The notes beneath the pieces are model-generated. The model made no database searches, was not told the origin of the DNA, and saw only the letters and a program-made list of their open reading frames with translations. DNA of 64,000 bases, taken from assembly GCA_021927905.1 (NCBI GenBank), contig BLLK01000075.1, positions 496,001-560,000 of the forward strand, read 5' to 3'. Source of the DNA: Chaetoceros tenuissimus. Lineage: Eukaryota; Bacillariophyta; Thalassiosirophyceae; Chaetocerotales; Chaetocerotaceae. Below, one piece after another: positions 51,999 to 62,332 of the stretch. A program made the position numbers and the translations under genes. How positions within the stretch are numbered: position 1 is the first letter of the stretch; every line of letters starts with the position of its first letter.

Positions 51999-52540
51999 AA
52001 TTACATAAATACAATATAATATAGTATAAGCAGGTTTTGCAATATAATTTGAATACACGATTATTTGACCATTCAAACCTTCTTCCAGAACTTGACAGAC
52101 TCGCATCAATATTCGACACTTGAAATCTCTCGCAGCGATATACATCATCAAAAGAAGAATTTGCTACTACTGGACAAAATGGAACCATCAAACAAGATTC
52201 TGTACTTAGGCAGGAACATTCATCTCGAAACTGACTGGAAATCCTATGATCATCTTGAACTATGTTACGTAAAGCAGCTATCGTCGGTACTCTTCTTACA
52301 ATTGAATAGATATAACAAGAATTTCGACTATTTTTGGGAGCAAGATATATATTGGATTGACTTAGATTTATCGTTTTTATTTGAAATTGACGAATATATT
52401 ATATAAGTGCCTGTGAATGCTTCAACAGGACATAGACTATTCATTCTTTCACTAGAAACACAAGATATCTCTATCTACTTCTGGGTCCTTTCTCTCTACT
52501 GCACAAGGGATAGCGTGTACTTCCATTACTCTGATTACTA
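51999..52540. other. intergenic between convergent genes
   Basis: Open frames at 52065-52406 and 52407-52592 have no family features. I see no gene. Confidence 0.4.
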
Positions 52541-53680
52541 CTACTGTCTCGAATCTCTATCCATCACAGATGGAAGTCGACGCAGTAGATAAAAAGTATT
52601 TTCTAGATCTGCGTGCTCTCCTACTGCCATTGCTGCAAATGGATACAATGTAGTAATGGGATCTTTTGTTTGAATCTGGTTGTCTGTGAGTGTCGCGAGT
52701 AAAATATCATTTGCATTCATGACGTCGGGTCCAGCTGCTAGCACGGTTTGATGAAGTGTGCGACCATTGTGATCTTTCAAATTATAGGCCCATGGGAATT
52801 TCTTCATGAATAGATTTATGTGTTGCGGAGCCTTGACAAATATTTGGTGAAGAATGGGATAGTCGCGCTTGGGTGAGAGTATCTGATGAAGTAAGGACAT
52901 GATGTTTGCTGTTCCTTTTTCATTGCACAAAGCGTCAAAAGCTGTGGTTCCTTCATCGTCTTTTACAAAAAGTAATCCGCCAATTTGTGGATGGTATTGG
53001 AAGCCAGCTTTCAAAGTCAAAAGCAAACTCTCTTCTGATGCTGATGCTGACGACATGCAATGAATCAGTGGCGTATTTCTAACTCTTGTCTCAATCAATG
53101 CGTCTGGATCCCAGTCAACTAGATATTCAAATCTCATTTCAGACCTCTTCCAGCAACAATATGCCAGCAATTGTTGCTCTACAATATCCTTTTTCACCAA
53201 CAGACCTGAATTTCGAAGTTCTTTCAACACTTTTGCTCTCTTTGTATCATCTTTTCCATCGCCAGCACGAACAAACCATTGCAAAGTATTCCATCCATAA
53301 ATTTCACGGGGATCTACCATTAGCAATCCTCCTCTCACATCTTCACCTCCTACATCGTGCTTGACTCCTTCCTTTGCCAGAACTGGTACATATTCATATC
53401 CATTAGGTGTTATTGCAGCACATTGGATGGGAATTCTTCCCCTGTCATCCCTGAACGAAAGTGTTGCTGGAAACTTCTTAACTACTTTTTCAACAACTTT
53501 AATTGATGGTTTATGTTCAAGTAGTCTGTGCATAGATCCACTAAAAGCCTTTTCAATCTTTCTATTGGCTTCTTCAAGCGCTTCTAGAATTTCAGCCCAA
53601 CAGTTCTCATCTTTCCATTCTTTGTGAAAATAGAGACTCTTGATAAAGTCGAGGTTGCTTTGAAAAGAAGAGATGTTCAT
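52541..53680 (-). CDS. diatom ankyrin-repeat protein
   Basis: A 379-residue single exon from ATG 53680. The first part, FIKSLYFHKEWKDENCWAEI, and SMHRLLEHKPSIKVVEKVVK are typical of a large diatom ankyrin family known to me from Chaetoceros. Degenerate ankyrin units follow: LSFRDDRGRIPIQCAAITPN, YGWNTLQWFVRAGDG, RVRNTPLIHCMSSA, VKDDEGTTAFDALCNE, LKDHNGRTLHQTVLAAGP. The end DPITTLYPFAAMAVGEHADL, then YLLRRLPSVM, is the conserved family tail. No signal peptide or membrane span. It probably makes protein-protein contacts inside the cell. The partner is unknown. Confidence 0.82.
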   Translation of the reverse strand: MNISSFQSNLDFIKSLYFHKEWKDENCWAEILEALEEANRKIEKAFSGSMHRLLEHKPSIKVVEKVVKKFPATLSFRDDRGRIPIQCAAITPNGYEYVPVLAKEGVKHDVGGEDVRGGLLMVDPREIYGWNTLQWFVRAGDGKDDTKRAKVLKELRNSGLLVKKDIVEQQLLAYCCWKRSEMRFEYLVDWDPDALIETRVRNTPLIHCMSSASASEESLLLTLKAGFQYHPQIGGLLFVKDDEGTTAFDALCNEKGTANIMSLLHQILSPKRDYPILHQIFVKAPQHINLFMKKFPWAYNLKDHNGRTLHQTVLAAGPDVMNANDILLATLTDNQIQTKDPITTLYPFAAMAVGEHADLENTFYLLRRLPSVMDRDSRQ

Positions 53681-54207
53681 TGTGATATATCTTTGGATCT
53701 ATTGGATTGTGATTGTGTATGTATAACTTGAACTTATTCAAGAAGACTGGATTATCTAAAGAGACGAGAGGTATGCAACAGACAGCCTGTGCTCTCCGAG
53801 ATGTGTTGCTCTTCTCGCGCAGCTTGTGTTTGATCCCAATGACGTGGAGAACTTGATGTGAACAGTCAAAAAAGGCCTTTCGATGTCAAGATATTGTCTT
53901 CTCATCTCCATACTTCTCGTCTCTCGAGCGACACACTGTTCACTATGTTCTATATCTTTTGCAAGTTACACTCAATACTATCTTTCTTATTATTATGATA
54001 ACAATTCAGGAGTATTGGTAATATGCAAAGTACAATATAACTGCACAAAAACGAGAATTCGTTTGATTCTTTTTGCTTCTTTTTTGGCGCCAAAATTTGA
54101 AAAGGTAAAAACCAGTGTTTTGACCGACGATACTTTTCTTTGAGCATCCGTTCTACGGTACATCTGTGCTCAGCATCGGATCGAAACTAATAATAAACGT
54201 AGCTAAT
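53681..54207. other. shared upstream region of the ankyrin and MYND genes
   Basis: A divergent promoter region with CAATGACGTGG at about 53837 and AAAAAGGCCTTTCG soon after. A palindrome TTTTGGCGCCAAAA lies at 54082-54095, before the MYND gene. Its core is repeated before the other two MYND genes. Confidence 0.5.
54082..54095. promoter_or_regulatory. GGCGCC palindrome, E2F-like, before MYND gene 1
   Basis: TTTTGGCGCCAAAA lies about 115 bp before the start codon, after a TTTTTGCTTC tract. The same order occurs at 61003 and 62710. Confidence 0.5.
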
Positions 54208-54503
54208 ATGGGGAAGAAAGGTCGAAGAGGCAAAGATAAAACTGCTAGGAAAGAAGTAGTGGAGCGCAAGTCTCAGCGTAAGTCTCGATTTGATTTTGAT
54301 TCTCTAGACTTGGAAATTTCTTGACTTTCAAAAAAGACTCAATCGAGTTTCTTCAGTCGTAGCTGAGTGTAATAAACTACTCAAAGTAGCATTCAAGCAC
54401 GAAAAAGACAATTTGTTCTCAGATGCTGCTCATCAGTATAGAGAGGTCATTCGACTTTTAGAGTCGAAGAAGGAGTTGATGATCTACAACAGAGAGAATA
54501 TTT
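54208..54503 (+). pseudogene. MYND gene 1, 5' part, split by a transposon
   Basis: Exon 1 is 54208-54277 (MGKKGRRGKDKTARKEVVER). A phase-1 intron (GTAAGT...TTCAG) leads to exon 2 from 54357 (VAECNKLLKVAFKHEKDNLF, then YREVIRLLESKKELMIYNRE). The frame then runs into the DNA transposon at 54504. The same exon/intron plan is seen in MYND genes 2 and 3. The 3' part resumes at 59656. Confidence 0.8.
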
Positions 54504-54527
54504 GGCAATCAGCTCGTGGTGGTGGAG
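54504..54527 (+). repeat. left terminal inverted repeat
   Basis: It pairs with 59632-59655, 23 of 24 positions matching. Confidence 0.92.
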
Positions 54528-54749
54528 GGTTTTAATCAAAGAGGGGCTTAAGTATTTGGCTAATTAGCCGGAAACTCAATTACTGTCAACGAATTAAAAC
54601 ACTCTGATCTGACGTATCATTTTAAATTAAAACACTATGATTGACATCGCTATTGACACTATTCAGCGATGATCTTCACTGAACACAACATGATCATACG
54701 TTTCTCGACAACATCTATTCTCAGTTGATTACATTCAATACCACTCATC

Positions 54750-57700
54750 ATGGTGTACAGAGGCAAAGGATATCGTACTACAAGACGTACGGATGCAGAA
54801 AGAGCCAGAGACCACGCTAGAATACAACGAGACAATGCAGGAATGCGACAAGGAATGGCAGCCTTCGTGCAAAGGCTTGTCGCAACTCTTCAGCAAACTC
54901 TTCAGCAAATGTGGAATCGCATTCGACAAAGAGATGCAGACTACGAAAATAGAGTCCCAGTAGAGGAAATAGTAAATAATGAAGTCAATCTTGATGATGA
55001 ATCTGATGATGAACATGAAGAGGAAGAAGAAGAAGAAAATGACTTGGAAGATATGGAATATAATTCGGATCACGAAGATGATGATAATAAAGAAAGATCA
55101 GAGACTGACGAATGCTCAAGCGTGATGAAAGATTATGTAAAAGCTATTCGTGATCGTTTGCAAGATGAATGCCGAACATGCCACTTTACAAAAGAAAAAA
55201 AGCAGATAAAGGAAGATGATAAGTGGTTGTTGAAGTATCTTCAACAAAATGAATTTTGGATACGGGAGGAGTACTGTGAAGAAATGTGTAGAAGATTGGG
55301 CATCACTCCAAGTCTTCGTGGCTATTATACTGATGTGTTAGTATGGTTTCCGGATGAAAGATTCAAAATGAAACCGGTATGCCCTACATGTGGAAGCAGT
55401 GCGAGAGTGGGAGTGCATGCTTATCCAAAGAAAACGTATGGACGTAGAGTAATTTCTCTACTAAGGAATTATTATATAATTTCTAGACGCTACATTTGCC
55501 ATCATTGTGAAAAAGTAACGCCAAAGGTGAAATATACATTTATGGGATACAACGAAGATTCAATCAAGCAACTTCCAAGACAATACGGTCAGTATTTTCC
55601 AGCAATGCTGACGCATAAGTTGAGTATTGACAAAGCATTATTGGGCATGATGCGACCTCTTTTTGATGGAGGTATACGCCCAAACCGTTTCCGCAAAATG
55701 ATATTGGAACTTCATTCAAAGGAGCACGCAAGAAGAAGTATACTGCACGAATTCTGTGACGAGGGAAACATAATTTCTACAGAAAGAGAAAAAGAACGAT
55801 TTTCATCATTCCATGATAAAGAGAAATATGACGGAATGGTTCCAGATGCAAAATGGTTCCAACATACATATTGTAAGGAAATGAGTTCTATTCGAGAAAT
55901 TCTTGACATGTTCATGAAAATCCAACCCACGAAAATAGCTAAACTTGACGTTATGTATAAAGGGCCGAAGAAAATAAAGAGAGTACGAGGGCAAAAGTTG
56001 GTCGATGGAGTTGTGAGTTTGAAAAATGAATTCAATGCGAAACGGTCTGAGTTTTTTGTGGTGACTGATTCTAAAGATCAGTATGAGACGCCACTACGTA
56101 ATATGGTCGAAACTCAACAGATCCTAGGCCATGCAGGACCGGAAATAGCCTACGTTGACAATCCTTCGAAGAGTCAGTGGCTTCTTGATTTCATTCCATC
56201 GTTGAGGAAAACACAGGATAGATTCGATGCGCTTACTAGTAGTGATGGAGAAGTTGAGAATAATGAGATTCATATTCCAGATAACAATCATACAGAAGCG
56301 TCCTCTAGTGATGAAGAGAATCGCAATGAAAATCAACAAAATGGAAATACTATCGTGCTTCCGGATTTTGATCAATGGTTTAAAAACAATGTCACATACT
56401 TGACTGAAGCAGAGCAGATGGAACAAAGTGCAACTTCAATTATAGATCTACTTGAACTCAACAACTCAAATACAAAGGTTGTTATCGGATTAGATTTAGA
56501 GTGGTTTGTACCAAGCCGAAATGGACAAGTGATAGGGAAGGGACATAAAACTTCTCTGATTCAAATTGCATATCGAGTTCAAGAAGAAGAAGCCAAGGTT
56601 GTGCTTTTTCACCTAAATTCGAATATGAATAATTTACCGACGTCTCTTTCAGCTTTATTGCAAAATAAGAAAGTACGGTTTGCAGGTGCGCAAGTATCAG
56701 GCGATGTATCAAAGCTGAACCGTGATTTCAATCTCCGATTGGATGTTGATGTGAAGGCAATCAACTTAGAAAATATGGCTAAGACTAGAGGTTTCCAATT
56801 ACTGGGAAAATCACTAAGTCACATTGTCAATGCATTATTTGGAAAGGTTGTGAGTAAAACAAGCCGCTTAGAAGACTGGAGGCGAAGGCCACTTCCTTTA
56901 CATTTGCGAAAGTATGCTGCAAAGGATGCTGTCTACAGTTTATATTGTCATGAGCATTTGGCGACGATGCCAGACTATTCAAAGCCTCTTGAACCACGGG
57001 AAATTCACGCTGGTCTTGAAGTTGATTTAGCACCATACATAGGAGCAGCAAGTGTCAATTCTATTTATTGTCAAGGATGTATGGGTGCTACAGGTCGTAT
57101 CTCGATGGAGCAGACGTGGCAAAATGTACCTTCTACTTTGATCGTATCAGATGACATCGCTTCGGGGAGAAAGCCAGGATATTATTTGGTTGAGATTACA
57201 AAAGTACATGCACCTGCAATGAAATTGAAAGGAGTAACAGTGAAGAATGCATCTAATCGCTACGCTACGTTAGGCGAGATTGGTGATTTACCAGCTAAAG
57301 TCATGGTTCCTATTGAGATGCTGCGGAAAAAGAGAGAAGAACGACCAATCTTATTGTTTGAACAGAATAGATCCCCTCAAGTTCACACATCTCACTCGTC
57401 AGCAGCTGATGACAACGTCGGAACCATTGATAATAGCCAACGAACTCTTGACGAGTTCTTGACTCATCAAGAGACTCTTGATGAAAATGAAGATGATCAA
57501 GCAAATGAAGATGAAAATAATGAAAGCGAGGTATCATTTGATACGCAAAGTGGTGATTCTATTGTACTGGAAGACTGTGATGAGATCATGGCTATCGAAG
57601 ATTGTCTACAGTTAGGTGTTGAAGCAAATCTACCTTTGCCAGGACGACGATGGACACCAAAGGCAGGTGTAAAGTTGGATCCACCACCTGCAGAAGTATT

Positions 57701-59495
57701 GAATAGATTCTCAGCAGTCATGGGGAGCGTCTTTCATGCATTACTTCGTATGTCAAAAAGTATATCTATGAAGGGAAGTCATAGGAAAGGCTTTTGTGTT
57801 GCTTTGAGCGAGGCCTTTTATGCATGGGATGAAGATGATCTCAATACATTGTATGATGCAATGAAAGAGCACTTCGACTTGACAAAGAGAGAGTTCTTGT
57901 TACTACGGTACTTCCGGAGGCGCTTCTTTTTATTGCGGGTGAAACGGCACTGTCTTCCACCGGCTATGCTCTACTGGAGAGTGAGAGCCGTCTTTGAGGT
58001 CTTTGGTATCGCATTAGATGCAAAAACAAAGAAACCTCTTTTCAATGACTTAGCATGGAAAAGAGCAAACAATATCTTGAACGAAATATTATTAGGTTAC
58101 TACTCTGACCCGCCAGGTATTCAACTTTATCGATATCAGCTGAAGAAAGATGGTAGTATACGTGTTGACAAATACGGCATCAAATTGCTCGATTGCATGC
58201 GAGATACATGCGATGTAGAAGGAGAACATTCGCATATGAACAATGCTACAGGAAAAAGGATGATTGGAGTTGAATTTGCAGATCATCTTTATGCCTCAAG
58301 AAGACACCGGAGTAACATTGATGCACTTAAGCGAAATAGCGTTGGATTCCCACAGATCGATCATTACGACCCATGGCTCATTGATTTATTACAAGATCGA
58401 GTATCTGATAAGCACAATATACTTATCTATCCTCATTGGGTAAATACTGCCGCTGTCTATTGCAAGACGAAAGAAAAATTTGGTTTTGTTTCATTAGCCT
58501 CAGAGTCATTGAAGTCGAAAATAAATGAGAAAGTGAATTTATCTCCAAATTTGGTGTTGACACCAACACAGAAATTCCTATCAGATCGCTTGGGATGTAA
58601 GTTAGCACCAATGCCTTGGGGCACATCACGTGAAGAACTAAAGCTCTTCCCACAGCTTCTTCTACAAGCGCAGCAGCGATATCGAAACATGGAAGATCAG
58701 GAAGAGTATATATGCGAGTTGATTCTTGAATATGTTGATGGCGATATCACTCCAAAACTACCAGTATACAATAGACTCTATGCGAAAAAGTATATTCATA
58801 ATCAGAGAGTTGTCACATCATACAACGAACTTAAAGAAAAAGTCCTAGCACTTGATGCTCTCAATACATTGACTGCTCATCACGCACCAGCATTAGAAGA
58901 AGGGAATGAGGAAGAAGAAGAAAATGAGGAAGAAGTCGAAGAAAATGAAACTGAATCTGTATCTGAATCTGAGAATAATGAAGTGGTGGAACAGCGTAAT
59001 GATATAGAAGAAAATGCAATGAGCGAAAATATTAACTCAAGAAAAAGATTGGCGGAAAGCTATGTGAGGCAACATTTTCGGGGGGCAAAAGTAGCAAAAT
59101 CTTCGCAAACTCTGATACCATTGCCAGCATTTCAAAGAACTACAATACCATGTATACCAAATTGCCATCCACTCTTTGTGGGAACAATCCCAATGATGCC
59201 TATGTGGAATACTGCAATCCAACTGCAAACGAACCATTGTACGCAAAGAAAAAGTGAGCCTCGAAAACCTCGGACATGTAAAATTTGGTGTGGAGGCTCA
59301 AGTTGTATTGGAGCAAAGACACAGCTGAAGAAGAAAGAAATTCGACATTGCGAATGGCTTGTTTATTTCATTATGAGTGAAATAAATAAGGTGAACTCCG
59401 TATGTTCTCATGTTATTAATTCATACAATGATGATGCATTTAAGATGGAAGTATTTCTGCTTGCATTTTATCTTAGTCATAGCAAAATAAAGTAA
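54750..59495 (+). CDS. candidate transposase: zinc ribbon plus DEDDy 3'-5' exonuclease domain
   Basis: A 1581-residue protein in one frame. Residues 1-60 are basic, and about 75-120 are very acidic. Residues 205-330 hold a zinc ribbon (CPTC at 211-214 and CHHC at 250-253) in a region that, from memory, resembles DUF6729. Residues about 575-735 are a WRN/RNase D-type exonuclease domain: GLDLEW (D582, E584), a later Asp in GAQVSGDVSKL, and KYAAKDAVYSLY (Y722, D726), so all DEDDy positions seem present. The C-terminal third has a conserved-looking CMRDTCDVEGEHSHMN (about 1150-1165) and HRSNIDALKR, reminiscent of the acidic/His end of transposase cores, then acidic and basic tails. No classic DDE core was found by eye. 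Its position between perfect ends makes it the likely transposase. Confidence 0.7.
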   Translation: MVYRGKGYRTTRRTDAERARDHARIQRDNAGMRQGMAAFVQRLVATLQQTLQQMWNRIRQRDADYENRVPVEEIVNNEVNLDDESDDEHEEEEEEENDLEDMEYNSDHEDDDNKERSETDECSSVMKDYVKAIRDRLQDECRTCHFTKEKKQIKEDDKWLLKYLQQNEFWIREEYCEEMCRRLGITPSLRGYYTDVLVWFPDERFKMKPVCPTCGSSARVGVHAYPKKTYGRRVISLLRNYYIISRRYICHHCEKVTPKVKYTFMGYNEDSIKQLPRQYGQYFPAMLTHKLSIDKALLGMMRPLFDGGIRPNRFRKMILELHSKEHARRSILHEFCDEGNIISTEREKERFSSFHDKEKYDGMVPDAKWFQHTYCKEMSSIREILDMFMKIQPTKIAKLDVMYKGPKKIKRVRGQKLVDGVVSLKNEFNAKRSEFFVVTDSKDQYETPLRNMVETQQILGHAGPEIAYVDNPSKSQWLLDFIPSLRKTQDRFDALTSSDGEVENNEIHIPDNNHTEASSSDEENRNENQQNGNTIVLPDFDQWFKNNVTYLTEAEQMEQSATSIIDLLELNNSNTKVVIGLDLEWFVPSRNGQVIGKGHKTSLIQIAYRVQEEEAKVVLFHLNSNMNNLPTSLSALLQNKKVRFAGAQVSGDVSKLNRDFNLRLDVDVKAINLENMAKTRGFQLLGKSLSHIVNALFGKVVSKTSRLEDWRRRPLPLHLRKYAAKDAVYSLYCHEHLATMPDYSKPLEPREIHAGLEVDLAPYIGAASVNSIYCQGCMGATGRISMEQTWQNVPSTLIVSDDIASGRKPGYYLVEITKVHAPAMKLKGVTVKNASNRYATLGEIGDLPAKVMVPIEMLRKKREERPILLFEQNRSPQVHTSHSSAADDNVGTIDNSQRTLDEFLTHQETLDENEDDQANEDENNESEVSFDTQSGDSIVLEDCDEIMAIEDCLQLGVEANLPLPGRRWTPKAGVKLDPPPAEVLNRFSAVMGSVFHALLRMSKSISMKGSHRKGFCVALSEAFYAWDEDDLNTLYDAMKEHFDLTKREFLLLRYFRRRFFLLRVKRHCLPPAMLYWRVRAVFEVFGIALDAKTKKPLFNDLAWKRANNILNEILLGYYSDPPGIQLYRYQLKKDGSIRVDKYGIKLLDCMRDTCDVEGEHSHMNNATGKRMIGVEFADHLYASRRHRSNIDALKRNSVGFPQIDHYDPWLIDLLQDRVSDKHNILIYPHWVNTAAVYCKTKEKFGFVSLASESLKSKINEKVNLSPNLVLTPTQKFLSDRLGCKLAPMPWGTSREELKLFPQLLLQAQQRYRNMEDQEEYICELILEYVDGDITPKLPVYNRLYAKKYIHNQRVVTSYNELKEKVLALDALNTLTAHHAPALEEGNEEEEENEEEVEENETESVSESENNEVVEQRNDIEENAMSENINSRKRLAESYVRQHFRGAKVAKSSQTLIPLPAFQRTTIPCIPNCHPLFVGTIPMMPMWNTAIQLQTNHCTQRKSEPRKPRTCKIWCGGSSCIGAKTQLKKKEIRHCEWLVYFIMSEINKVNSVCSHVINSYNDDAFKMEVFLLAFYLSHSKIK

Positions 59496-59631
59496 GAACT
59501 ATTCCTTATCAATTGCTGTATGCGAAAAGAAGTAAAAAAGTGAAGATTTCCCAATGCTTTTTGGTTTGATAACGTCATTATGGCTAAATTTTTCGAAGCG
59601 GCTGCCGCCGCTCAACTAAAACTGGATTTTG

Positions 59632-59655
59632 CTCCACCACCATGAGCTGATTGCC
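59632..59655 (-). repeat. right terminal inverted repeat
   Basis: It ends ...GAGCTGATTGCC, followed directly by the GAATATTT target duplication. Confidence 0.92.
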
Positions 59656-60693
59656 GAATATTTTGAGGGTATATACTCTTCTCATAATGTCAGAGTATAA
59701 AAACGGAATTACAAGGAAGCAATCGAGTGCTGTAATCACATCATTGTAAGATCCAGACATATTAGTTCAGAATTTAGAGGCATTGCTGTTCTCCATCATC
59801 AGCTCATCATGTTGAGACTTTGTGGCCAAGAGTGCAATATTTCAGACTTCTTTCATATGATTGAAGAGGAAGAAGCAGATTGTGTTTTTCCAGAAGCGAT
59901 TTCAACATTTAGAGCTCATAAGCAATTTGATGCTGCAATTAGATTAGAAATGAAGTTTGGGCCTCTAATGCGGAGAACTACGCTCAAGAGCAAACTGTCT
60001 TTAGCATTGACATACCTTGAGCAGTATAGATTAGAATTCCATCAGAGAGCACAAATGAGAAAGAAAGATTTCTCCACCATGAATAGCCTTATTGTCCCAC
60101 TATTGAAAGAATATCCGATCAAAAAGAACTTTTGTTTTGAATATTGCTTGGTAGTTGCTCAGTGGTACTATCTTACTCACACTCTACTAGGTCACACCGA
60201 AACCAGGAATAAATTGAATGATGCGGCTTCGACATGGATTGCAGCTTGCCTCCCAATCTCTACACCAATTGAGATCACACCATTTCGTTGTCTTGGCGAG
60301 GAAAAATGCTACACATGCACTCAAGCTGTTACCCCAACCGAAGTACAATATGTATGTAGTGGCTGCCGAGTAGCTTGTTACTGTAGTGTCGATCATCAAC
60401 GAATGACATGGAAACAAGAAGCTGTGGACGGAATGCGTATAGGTCATGAGATTCTGTGTCCTCTCTACAAGGCGTATAGGAAATACACAAATGCAAGGGA
60501 TGCCAACGATAAAGAGAAAGAATTGACGATGGGTAGACGCTTAGGGAGGGAATGTAGAAAATTTCTCGAGTATGGATTAGGTTTGAAGAACAAACGTTTC
60601 CGTAGCGATGAAGTTGATAGAGAATGCATAAATTATCTAGAGCATGGATATGATGTTGCTAAGGCTTTGAACAGTTCTTCAATACAAAAATAA
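59656..60693 (+). pseudogene. MYND gene 1, 3' part
   Basis: It resumes after the transposon with LRVYTLLIMSEYK. The frame slips by one missing base near 59700-59706 relative to genes 2 and 3. It then reads NYKEAIECCNHIIVRSR, ISDFFHMIEE, AHKQFDAAIRLEMKFGP and LKSKLSLALTYLEQYRLEFH. A MYND finger follows: CYTCTQAV...VCSGCRVACYCSVDHQRM...GHEILC. A start at 59809 (MLRLCGQECNISDF) could still express the second half. MYND fingers bind proline-rich peptides in regulatory proteins. Apart from the slip and the insertion, the sequence is well kept, so the damage is recent. Confidence 0.8.
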
Positions 60694-61120
60694 GAAATGG
60701 ATTCAGATGAATACAATAGCTGGATGCAAAAACAAGAGGTAGGAGTAGATGTAGACTTGTAATAGTAATAGTGAATTATTCTATTCAGTGTAACGAAAAG
60801 TGTAAGTGTCTTAAAAAAGAATATAATAAAAAACTGGTAATGTAAGACACATAAAAAAATCAAGAGTCGTAACAAAAGTGAAATCATCTGGTAAAAATAA
60901 AGAATAAAAATATTGGCAAGCTCAAACCGATGTGAGGCTATTTTGAGTCTTGGAAAGTCGAGATGAAATGGGATTACTGTTCTTTTTGCTTCATTTTGTT
61001 CCTTTGGCGCCACAACTTTTTGCAATAGCAACATCGACAAGCAACGCAGCTGTTATGGCTACATCCATATCTTGCTGCATAGATACGTCAACATCTACTA
61101 CTGATATCAACGTCGCTACT
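60694..61120. other. intergenic, upstream region of MYND gene 2
   Basis: It holds a GTTCTTTTTGCTTC tract and TTTGGCGCC at 61003-61011, as before the other MYND genes. Confidence 0.5.
61003..61011. promoter_or_regulatory. GGCGCC motif before MYND gene 2
   Basis: TTTGGCGCC lies about 110 bp before the ATG, after TTTTTGCTTC. Confidence 0.45.
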
Positions 61121-62332
61121 ATGGGAAAGAAAGGAAAGAGAAGCAAGCAGAAGGATGCTAGAACAGAAGCAGACAAGAGTAAGTTTTGAACGAACTTTAT
61201 TCTGCTGGACACTTTCAATGAGTCTCAACTTCTTTCTTTAGTTATCAGGGAGAGTGATAAGCTATTGGCATTCGTATTCAAGGACGTAAGAGAGATGTTA
61301 TATTCAAAAGTTGTGAAGCAACTGAGAGAGATCATTCGACTTTTAGAATCAAAGAAGGAACTGATGATCTACACAAGAGATAGACACTCACGTGCATGTC
61401 GTTATCTAATGTCTTTAGAATACCGAAGAAGAAATTACAAGGAAGCCATCGATTGCTACAATCACCACATGGCTAAATCAAGAGACAAAAATTTTAGAGT
61501 TGTTGTCTCTATTTACTATCAGATCACCATGATGAAACTGAATGGTCAAGAGTGCAATCTTTCGGATATGATTCAAGAGATCTCAGGGGTAAAGAATGCA
61601 GAGAATTTTCCTTTTTATGAGGCTGTATATGCATTTAGAGTTCATAAGATGTATGAAACTGCAATTAGACTAGACATGACATGCGGGTCTATAATTTGGA
61701 GTCCACTGAAGAAGAAGCTGTCTCTAGCATTGACATACCTCGAGCAGTATAGACTTGAATTCCGCCAGAGATCACAAACAAGAAAGGAAGACATCCAAAG
61801 AATCAAAAGCCTCGTTCACTCACTAATGACAGAATATCCATTCTCCGAGGACAACGCTACTTCTGAATATTACATGGTCCTTGCACAATGGTACTATCTT
61901 AGTCAGAACATTTTTCCAAAAGAAAAAAGCATCATTTCAGCTTCCATGTTCATTGATTACTTTTTCGCTGAAAAAAAAGGCAAAAATGGAAACAAACTAA
62001 GGCAGGATAGATGTCATACATGCGACCAAGCAGTTACCCCTACTGATGTGCAATTTGTTTGTAGTGGCTGTCGAGTAGCTTGTTACTGTAGCATCGATCA
62101 TCAACGCGCAACTTGGAAAATGGAGGCTGTGGAGGGAATGCGTATCGGTCATGAGATTCTGTGTCCTCTTTACAAGGCCTTTCGAAAGTATGAATTTCAG
62201 AGAGCAAGTAAAGACAGAGACGAAGAGAAAGAATCAAAGGCAAAAAGACGCTTGGATAGAGAATGTGTGAGATTTCTAGCAGAGGGATTAGGCTTGAAGG
62301 ATAAGTGCTTTCCTTGTGAATATAAAAAGTGA
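61121..62332 (+). CDS. MYND zinc-finger protein, gene 2 (intact)
   Basis: Exons 61121-61178 and 61242-62332 give 382 residues. The 63-bp phase-1 intron runs from GTAAGT to TTTAG. The short first exon is basic (MGKKGKRSKQKDARTEADKS). Exon 2 has a helical, TPR-like part (EIIRLLESKKELMIYTRDRH, YRRRNYKEAIDCYNHHMAKS, LKKKLSLALTYLEQYRLEFR). A variant MYND finger follows at about residues 287-335 (CHTCDQAV, FVCSGCRVACYCSIDHQR, GHEILC). The usual C-Q-x-x-x-W part is DHQRATW. The C-terminus is charged. It is the only undamaged member of the three-gene array. It could be a regulator that binds partner peptides. No catalytic domain is visible. Confidence 0.85.

Larger units (their letters stand above)
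54504..59655 (+). mobile_element. complete DNA transposon, 5152 bp, 24-bp inverted repeats, 8-bp target duplication
   Basis: The ends are inverted repeats of 24 bp with one mismatch. The left end starts GGCAATCAGCTCGTGG and the right end, on the minus strand, GGCAATCAGCTCATGG. The 8-bp GAATATTT stands on both sides (54496-54503 and 59656-59663). One large protein gene fills the inside. The insertion interrupts MYND gene 1. Eight-bp target duplications are known for hAT, P, Merlin and Zisupton elements, but the termini lack the CA-start of hAT, and the protein has no hAT dimerisation motif I can see. I cannot assign the superfamily. Confidence 0.92.

Noticed and set aside
54750-59495. reading the exonuclease-domain protein as a host WRN-like nuclease
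   Set aside because: It lies inside perfect inverted repeats with a target duplication and interrupts a host gene, so it belongs to the element.
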